Source: JAPKZH01 sp963715635 (lineage in GTDB: Bacteria; Acidobacteriota; Aminicenantia; Aminicenantales; UBA4085). Taken from it: 64,000 nucleotides of DNA. The stretch covers positions 1,364,001 to 1,428,000 of the forward strand of contig OY970261.1 of the NCBI GenBank assembly GCA_963715635.1. Direction: 5' to 3'. The position numbers and the translations under genes are program-made. The notes under the pieces were generated by a model. It was not told the DNA's origin and did not search any database. It saw only the letters and a list, made by a program, of their open reading frames with translations. Shown one piece after another: positions 59,320-64,000 of this stretch. Positions within the stretch are counted from its first letter, which is position 1. Every line of letters begins with the position of its first letter.

Positions 59320-60486
59320 ATGAGTCAAGGCGGAAAACACTTATTTACATCGGAATCAGTGACCGTCGGCCATCCGGATAAAATCTGCGACCGAGTTTCG
59401 GATTCAGTCTTGGATGACTTGATCGCCCAGGACCCCAAGAGCCGCGTGGCCTGCGAAACGTTGGCCACCACGGGCCTCGTCCTGATTTCCGGAGAGATCA
59501 CGACGCTCGGCTATTGCGATTTTCAAAAGGTCGTCCGCGAGGCCGTCAGGGATATCGGTTATACAAAGGCAGAATACGGATTCGATTACCAGACGTGTTG
59601 TGTCATATCCTCGATCCATGAGCAGTCTACGGACATCGCCATGGGAGTAGACGATACGCCGGAGCATGAGCAGGGCGCCGGCGACCAGGGGTTGATGTTC
59701 GGTTACGCCTGCCGTGAGACAAAGGAATTGATGCCCATGCCGATCATGATGGCTCACGGGCTTGTCAGGCGGCTGACCGAAGTGCGCCGCCAAAATCTTC
59801 TGGATTATCTCCGGCCGGACGGCAAATCTCAGGTGACCGTAGAGTACGCGGGCGATAAACCGGTCAGGATTGAAGCGGTGGTGATCGCGGCCCAACACAA
59901 CGCGACTGTCAACATGGGCGACCTGCGGGTGGATCTCAAGAAAGTTGTCATCGACGAAGTCATTCCCGCGGGAATGATGGATAAGAACACGAAGCTCTTC
60001 ATTAACGGGACGGGCCGCTTCGAACAGGGGGGGCCGCTGGCGGACACCGGGATCACCGGGCGCAAGATCATCGTGGACACATACGGCGGAGTTGGAAGTC
60101 ACGGCGGCGGAAGCTTCTCAGGAAAAGACCCGTCTAAGGTTGACCGCTCCGGCTCTTATATGGCCCGCTATATAGCGAAAAACCTGGTCGCCGCCGGCAT
60201 TGTCGATAAGCTCGAAGTCCAGATCGCCTATGCCATCGGGATTGCCCAGCCGGTTTCGATTGCGGTCGATACATTCGGGACGGCCAAGATCGGCGAGGAC
60301 AAGATCAAGGAATTGATCCGGGCCCATTTTCCGCTGACGCCCAAAGGAATGATCAGCCACTTGGACCTGCTCCGGCCGATTTACAGAAAGACCGCGGCCT
60401 TCGGCCATTTCGGCAGGACCGAGCCGGAGTTCACCTGGGAGCGCTTGGATAAGGCGGATGTTCTCAAACGAGATGCAGGGCTGTAA
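59320..60486 (+). CDS. metK: S-adenosylmethionine synthase (MetK)
   Basis: Makes SAM from methionine and ATP, 388 residues. SVTVGHPDKICDRVSD contains the ATP-binding His-Pro-Asp-Lys, GAGDQGLMFGYACRE is the methionine-site loop, and GGGSFSGKDPSKVDRSGSYM (20 aa) is the phosphate-binding loop with the two lysines. ATG 59320 is preceded by tgtgggaggaacgct. An upstream in-frame ATT/TTG region (59269) is not needed. ahcY starts 12 bases after its stop in the same direction. Confidence 0.97.
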   Translation: MSQGGKHLFTSESVTVGHPDKICDRVSDSVLDDLIAQDPKSRVACETLATTGLVLISGEITTLGYCDFQKVVREAVRDIGYTKAEYGFDYQTCCVISSIHEQSTDIAMGVDDTPEHEQGAGDQGLMFGYACRETKELMPMPIMMAHGLVRRLTEVRRQNLLDYLRPDGKSQVTVEYAGDKPVRIEAVVIAAQHNATVNMGDLRVDLKKVVIDEVIPAGMMDKNTKLFINGTGRFEQGGPLADTGITGRKIIVDTYGGVGSHGGGSFSGKDPSKVDRSGSYMARYIAKNLVAAGIVDKLEVQIAYAIGIAQPVSIAVDTFGTAKIGEDKIKELIRAHFPLTPKGMISHLDLLRPIYRKTAAFGHFGRTEPEFTWERLDKADVLKRDAGL

Positions 60487-60498
60487 GGGGGGCCAAGA

Positions 60499-61755
60499 AT
60501 GGAATACGACGTCAAGGATCTAAAACTGGCCCCAAAGGGAAAGCTCCGCATGGAATGGGCGGCGCGGTTCATGCCCGTTCTCAATTCCATCAAGGATAAG
60601 TTTTCCAAAGACAAACCCCTCAAGAACGTCCGCATTGCGGCGTGCCTGCACGTCACTTCGGAAACTGGGAATTTGATGGAAACTCTTCAATTGGGGGGTG
60701 CCGATGTCCGTTTGACCGCCTCCAACCCGCTCAGCACGCAGGATGATGTCGCTGCGGCCATGGTCAAATATTATCGGATCCCCGTGTTTTCCATCAAGGG
60801 CGAGGACAACAAGACCTACTACAAACATATTCATAAAGCGCTGGGCCACGCTCCCCAGATCACGATGGATGACGGCGCCGACCTGGTCAGCACCCTCCAT
60901 ACAAAGAAGAAAGAACTCTTGGAGCACGTCATCGGCGGGACCGAAGAGACGACGACGGGCGTCATCCGCCTGAGAAGCATGGCCCAGAAAAAAGTCCTGA
61001 TGTACCCCATCGTAGCGGTGAATGATGCCGACACCAAGCATCTTTTTGATAACCGCTACGGCACTGGGCAGAGCACGATTGACGGCATCCTGCGGGCGAC
61101 CAATGTCCTCCTGGCGGGCCTGAATTTTGTTGTCGCCGGATACGGATGGTGCGGTCGCGGCGTGGCCATGAGGGCCCGCGGCGCCGGAGCCAAAGTTATT
61201 ATCACGGAAGTCGACCCGCTGAAGGCGCTGGAAGCTGTCATGGACGGCTACCAGGTCATGCCCATGAGCGAAGCGGCCAAGGTCGGCGACGTTTTTGTGA
61301 CCCTGACCGGAGACAAAACGATCCTCGGCCGGAGCCATTTCCTGAAAATGAAGGACGGCGCGATTATCGCCAATGCCGGTCATTTTAACGTCGAAATCGA
61401 CATTCCTGCCTTGGCGACGCTATCCAAGGGCAGCAGGAAGATCCGCGAATCCGTGGAGGAATTCGCGCTCAAAGACGGACGGAAGATTTATCTGCTGGGC
61501 GAAGGCCGTCTGATCAACCTGGCCGCCGCCGAAGGACACCCGGCCATGGTTATGGACATGAGTTTTGCGAACCAGGCCATGTGCGTCCTCTTCTTGGCTC
61601 GGGAGGGCAGGCGGCTCGAGAAAAAGGTCTATTCCGTGCCCAAAGAGATTGATGAGGCGATCGCCAGGACAAAGCTGCAGACGATGGGCGTCCGGATCGA
61701 CACTCTGACGGCCGAGCAGAGAAAGTATCTGGCGGCCTGGGAAGAGGGAACCTGA
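60499..61755 (+). CDS. ahcY: Adenosylhomocysteinase (SahH)
   Basis: Hydrolyses S-adenosylhomocysteine to adenosine and homocysteine with bound NAD, 418 residues. KNVRIAACLHVTSETGNLME then TLQLGGADVRLTASNPLSTQ (substrate site), GGTEETTTGVIRL and AVNDADTKHLFDNRYGTGQS (adenosine-site Asp and Lys-equivalent) are family motifs. VVAGYGWCGRGVAMRARG is the NAD Rossmann loop and the chain ends YLAAWEEGT. It is cotranscribed with metK: SAM synthesis and clearance of its by-product. A purine-rich site (aagggggg) precedes ATG. Confidence 0.97.
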   Translation: MEYDVKDLKLAPKGKLRMEWAARFMPVLNSIKDKFSKDKPLKNVRIAACLHVTSETGNLMETLQLGGADVRLTASNPLSTQDDVAAAMVKYYRIPVFSIKGEDNKTYYKHIHKALGHAPQITMDDGADLVSTLHTKKKELLEHVIGGTEETTTGVIRLRSMAQKKVLMYPIVAVNDADTKHLFDNRYGTGQSTIDGILRATNVLLAGLNFVVAGYGWCGRGVAMRARGAGAKVIITEVDPLKALEAVMDGYQVMPMSEAAKVGDVFVTLTGDKTILGRSHFLKMKDGAIIANAGHFNVEIDIPALATLSKGSRKIRESVEEFALKDGRKIYLLGEGRLINLAAAEGHPAMVMDMSFANQAMCVLFLAREGRRLEKKVYSVPKEIDEAIARTKLQTMGVRIDTLTAEQRKYLAAWEEGT

Positions 61756-61773
61756 TACGGACCGTTTTGATGG

Positions 61774-62562
61774 CTATTTCTTCGTCGCTTCTTTGATCCT
61801 CTTCAGGAGGTCATTCGTCTTCGACTTCAAATCCTGGTTCTGGGCATTGGGGGGAGTCTGGGCCAAGGTTCTCAAGATCTTTTCCACGATTTCCTGGGAT
61901 TTAGCATAATCCTCTTTTTTAAAATAAGTGACACTCAGGTTGTAGCTCACGTTGAGTTCATCCGGCGCCAGCTTCAGGCCCTGCTGGTAGCTCCCGAGAG
62001 CTTCATCCAGTTTTCCCTGCTCATCATAGATCAGCCCCTGGAGGTTCCAGGCAATGACCGAGCGGCTATATTTCTGAAGCGATTTCTGGACATAATCCAG
62101 GGCCGTGTTCATGTCCTTTTTTAGAAAATAGATCTTGGCCAAGTTGTAGCTGGCGTTGTAGTTTTGATCCAGGGCGAAGGCTTTTTTGTATTCCTCCTCG
62201 GCCTTATCCACGCTCCCCAGCTCCTGGTAGGCGGTGCCCAGGTTATTGTGGCCTTCAGAGAAGCTGGGATTGACCTGGAGGCATTTTTCATAAGCTTTGA
62301 CGGCCTCCAGGGCGTTTCCTTTCATCATGTGCGCCAGCCCTAGCAGGTTTAGGGCCAGGGCGTGGCGCGGGTCGAGCAAGAGTGCTTGGTTCAGGTATTT
62401 GAACGCCTCATCGACCAGTCCGGCCTGCATGCAGACGACGGCCTTTTCGTACTGGTACTGCGGGTCTTTCTCCCGCTCTTTCGCCAGCCGCTGCTGGGAT
62501 GATGCGCACGAGGCAAACGCCAGAGCGATAGTCAGGACGAAGGCAAATCTTTTGTTTTTCAT
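61774..62562 (-). CDS. TPR-repeat lipoprotein
   Basis: A 262-residue lipoprotein (lipobox FASC, Cys19) made of about six TPR repeats between residues 35 and 240, e.g. AVVCMQAGLVDEAFKYLNQA, LLGLAHMMKGNALEAVKAYE, NNLGTAYQELGSVDKAEEEY and GLIYDEQGKLDEALGSYQQG. Its size and repeats are like PilF/PilW-type pilotins, which assemble type IV pilus secretins, but no pilus gene is near. Start ATG 62562 has aaggagcgcgtc just before it, inside the end of gpsA. It runs toward the metK-ahcY stop. Confidence 0.85.
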   Translation of the reverse strand: MKNKRFAFVLTIALAFASCASSQQRLAKEREKDPQYQYEKAVVCMQAGLVDEAFKYLNQALLLDPRHALALNLLGLAHMMKGNALEAVKAYEKCLQVNPSFSEGHNNLGTAYQELGSVDKAEEEYKKAFALDQNYNASYNLAKIYFLKKDMNTALDYVQKSLQKYSRSVIAWNLQGLIYDEQGKLDEALGSYQQGLKLAPDELNVSYNLSVTYFKKEDYAKSQEIVEKILRTLAQTPPNAQNQDLKSKTNDLLKRIKEATKK

Positions 62563-62572
62563 GACGCGCTCC

Positions 62573-63568
62573 TTATTCATCCCTCAAAGTCCTGGACATC
62601 AGGTCCACCAATGCCTTTTGAGGGTCCTTATTTTTATACAGGATGAGATAAATTTGTTCAGAGATTGGCATCTCCACGTTCTCCCGCCGGGCCAGCTCTC
62701 TCGTAGAAAGGGTTGTGACGATGCCCTCGGCGACCATTCTCATATGGGCGATAATGGCGGAGAGGGTTTTTCCTTTTCCCAATTCGGTCCCGATATGCCT
62801 GTTGCGGCTGAGCGGACCCGTGCAGGTCAGGACCAGATCTCCGATGCCGGCCAGGCCATAGAACGTCTCTCGTTTAGCGCCCAGCTTAAGACCGAGCCGA
62901 GTGATTTCAGCAAGGCCCCGTGCGATTAGAGCCGCGCGTGAGTTATAGCCGGATTCGAGGGAGTCGGAGATGCCGGCGGCGATAGCGATCACATTTTTTA
63001 GCGCACCGGCGAGTTCCACGCCGATCATGTCGCGGCTGGTGTAAACCCGGAGTGAGACGCTCGAGATAAAGTGCTGGATCGTCTTGGCCAAGTCGGGCTC
63101 CGTCGATGCCAGGACAAGGGCCGTGGGATGGCCTTCAGCGACTTCCTTGGAAAAGCTGGGGCCCGAAAGCACCGCGATCGGCACCCGCCTGAACGGCTGG
63201 AAGACCTCGGCCATGACTTCGCTCATGCGCAGCAGGGTCTTTTTTTCGATGCCTTTGGTCAAGCTGATGACAGCCTGGCTCGGCGAGAGAAAAGGCGCCA
63301 TTTGAGAGTAGACTTTGCGGCAGAATTGAGAGGGGACGGCCACGAAGACAATATCGGTAGAGTCCAACGCCTCTTCCAGGTCATGATGGAAAGTGACTTC
63401 TGGAGAAAAGATAAAACCGGGCAGGAAGACACTGTTCTCACGGTCTCTTCGAGCCCTCTCAAAAATGTCTGGCTCTCGGATCCACAGCTTGGTTTTGATG
63501 GCCTGGCGGCCGAGGTAAAGGGCAAAGCCCGAACCCCAGCTGCCGCCGCCGATGACGCTTGCTTTCAT
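62573..63568 (-). CDS. gpsA: Glycerol-3-phosphate dehydrogenase [NAD(P)+] (GpsA)
   Basis: Reduces dihydroxyacetone phosphate to sn-glycerol-3-phosphate for phospholipid synthesis. MKASVIGGGSWGSGFALYLG is the NAD(P) loop, SLTKGIEKKTLLRM the substrate Lys segment, and GVELAGALKNVIAIAAGISD the catalytic Lys. The 331 residues match the family. ATG 63568 overlaps plsY's stop by 4 bases (ATGA). With plsY upstream this is the standard plsY-gpsA arrangement at the head of phospholipid synthesis. Confidence 0.95.
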   Translation of the reverse strand: MKASVIGGGSWGSGFALYLGRQAIKTKLWIREPDIFERARRDRENSVFLPGFIFSPEVTFHHDLEEALDSTDIVFVAVPSQFCRKVYSQMAPFLSPSQAVISLTKGIEKKTLLRMSEVMAEVFQPFRRVPIAVLSGPSFSKEVAEGHPTALVLASTEPDLAKTIQHFISSVSLRVYTSRDMIGVELAGALKNVIAIAAGISDSLESGYNSRAALIARGLAEITRLGLKLGAKRETFYGLAGIGDLVLTCTGPLSRNRHIGTELGKGKTLSAIIAHMRMVAEGIVTTLSTRELARRENVEMPISEQIYLILYKNKDPQKALVDLMSRTLRDE

Positions 63569-63999
63569 GGGTCGATGCGCGCCCTCTGCCCGAATTTCCT
63601 CTCTTCGCCTCGTAGAAGGCGTCGGACATTTGTGCGATGCCTTATCAGGATAATCAAAAGGATGGGCAAACTCAAGAGAATAAGCTCTGTCGGTCCTTGG
63701 ATGAAAAATATAAATAGGGGAAAGAAGACGACCCCCAGGATCGACCCTAGGGAGACATACCGGGTCAGGGCGATTGTGCAAACAAACACCCCAAGGCTGC
63801 AAAGAGAAGGCATGAAGGCCAGGGCGAACATGGCTCCTGCGGCCGTGGCTACGCCTTTCCCTCCTTTGAAGCCGATATAAATAGGAAAACAATGTCCCAA
63901 GACGGCTAGACCTGCCGAGATGGCCGCGAGACGCTGATCCCCGAAAATTTTCACCGCGAGAAAAGTGGGCAGGAATCCTTTCAGGATATCGATCAAAGC
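63565..63999 (-). CDS. plsY: Acyl-phosphate:glycerol-3-phosphate acyltransferase PlsY (5' end outside window)
   Basis: A membrane acyltransferase using acyl-phosphate to make lysophosphatidate from glycerol-3-phosphate. The visible 144 residues (partial) open with ALIDILKGFLPTFLAVKIFG, the middle of PlsY. Next come GHCFPIYIGFKGGKGVATAA, the conserved GGKGVAT motif, and several hydrophobic helices, ending in a basic tail RHRTNVRRLLRGEE. The frame continues off the right edge (GCT TTG ATC ...), so the beginning, including the NxGxTN segment, is missing. It is translationally coupled to gpsA. Confidence 0.93.
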   Translation of the reverse strand, partial: ALIDILKGFLPTFLAVKIFGDQRLAAISAGLAVLGHCFPIYIGFKGGKGVATAAGAMFALAFMPSLCSLGVFVCTIALTRYVSLGSILGVVFFPLFIFFIQGPTELILLSLPILLIILIRHRTNVRRLLRGEERKFGQRARIDP

Positions 64000-64000
64000 G

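Overview
The window reads as one contig from a diderm (outer-membrane) bacterium of roughly 50-55% GC. Signal peptides and lipoboxes are common, and there is an Omp85-type protein and a second beta-barrel. The mix resembles uncultured Aminicenantes / Acidobacteriota-like bacteria: secreted dipeptidases and amidohydrolase-type enzymes, a bacillithiol operon, 6-bladed propeller and DUF2911 proteins, and an alpha-2-macroglobulin/PBP1C pair. That placement is inference. No rRNA, tRNA or CRISPR array was recognised.

The left part (1-14.4 kb) is eroded and gene-poor. It opens with the 3' part of an IS110-family transposase. It then alternates intact genes (zinc-dependent phospholipase C-like protein, MBL-fold hydrolase, serine beta-lactamase-like hydrolase, flavodoxin, radical SAM, exported HpcH/HpaI aldolase, KH protein, Omp85 protein) with gene debris: an IS91-like zinc-ribbon fragment, a methyltransferase tail, a truncated secreted protein and a decayed C-terminal domain. 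Three families of imperfect dispersed repeats lie here.

The region 14.4-23.05 kb is a plus-strand cluster: DUF2911 protein, a large exported PIG-L/LmbE protein, a 48-aa membrane peptide not marked by a standard start codon, bshC-bshB1-bshA, and a sodium:solute symporter. The three bsh genes supply every dedicated step of bacillithiol synthesis. A run of six back-to-back hairpins and a truncated zinc-ribbon protein kinase follow (23.1-23.6 kb), then an AT-richer SDR gene.

The region 24.4-29.5 kb holds single genes: a propeller protein, a tiny membrane protein, an orphan response regulator with a good terminator, a PepP-type aminopeptidase, a nitrilase-fold protein whose catalytic lysine position is methionine, and a NusG-like protein.

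The region 29.5-45.4 kb is a long minus-strand run. In transcription order it encodes alpha-2-macroglobulin, PBP1C, RidA, an FmdB zinc ribbon, hydantoinase A, hydantoinase B, a beta-barrel protein, a subtilase and a family-10 glycosidase-like protein. PepD (minus) and znuACB (plus) follow, diverging from a shared intergenic region. A macro-domain protein converges on znuB.

The region 50.2-59.0 kb is another tight minus-strand run: an M28-M19 fusion peptidase, a CBM9-like protein, two M16 proteins that both lack the zinc motif, bifunctional FtcD and a diguanylate cyclase. Next comes metK-ahcY, the activated methyl cycle, preceded by a stable hairpin. The right edge carries plsY-gpsA and a TPR lipoprotein on the minus strand, with plsY running off the window.

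The most unusual points are the all-inactive M16 pair, the M28-M19 fusion, the hairpin array at 23.1 kb, the bsh operon with its tiny membrane peptide, the Lys-to-Met change in the nitrilase-fold protein, RidA with two alternative starts, and an amber codon in the leader of the MBL gene.
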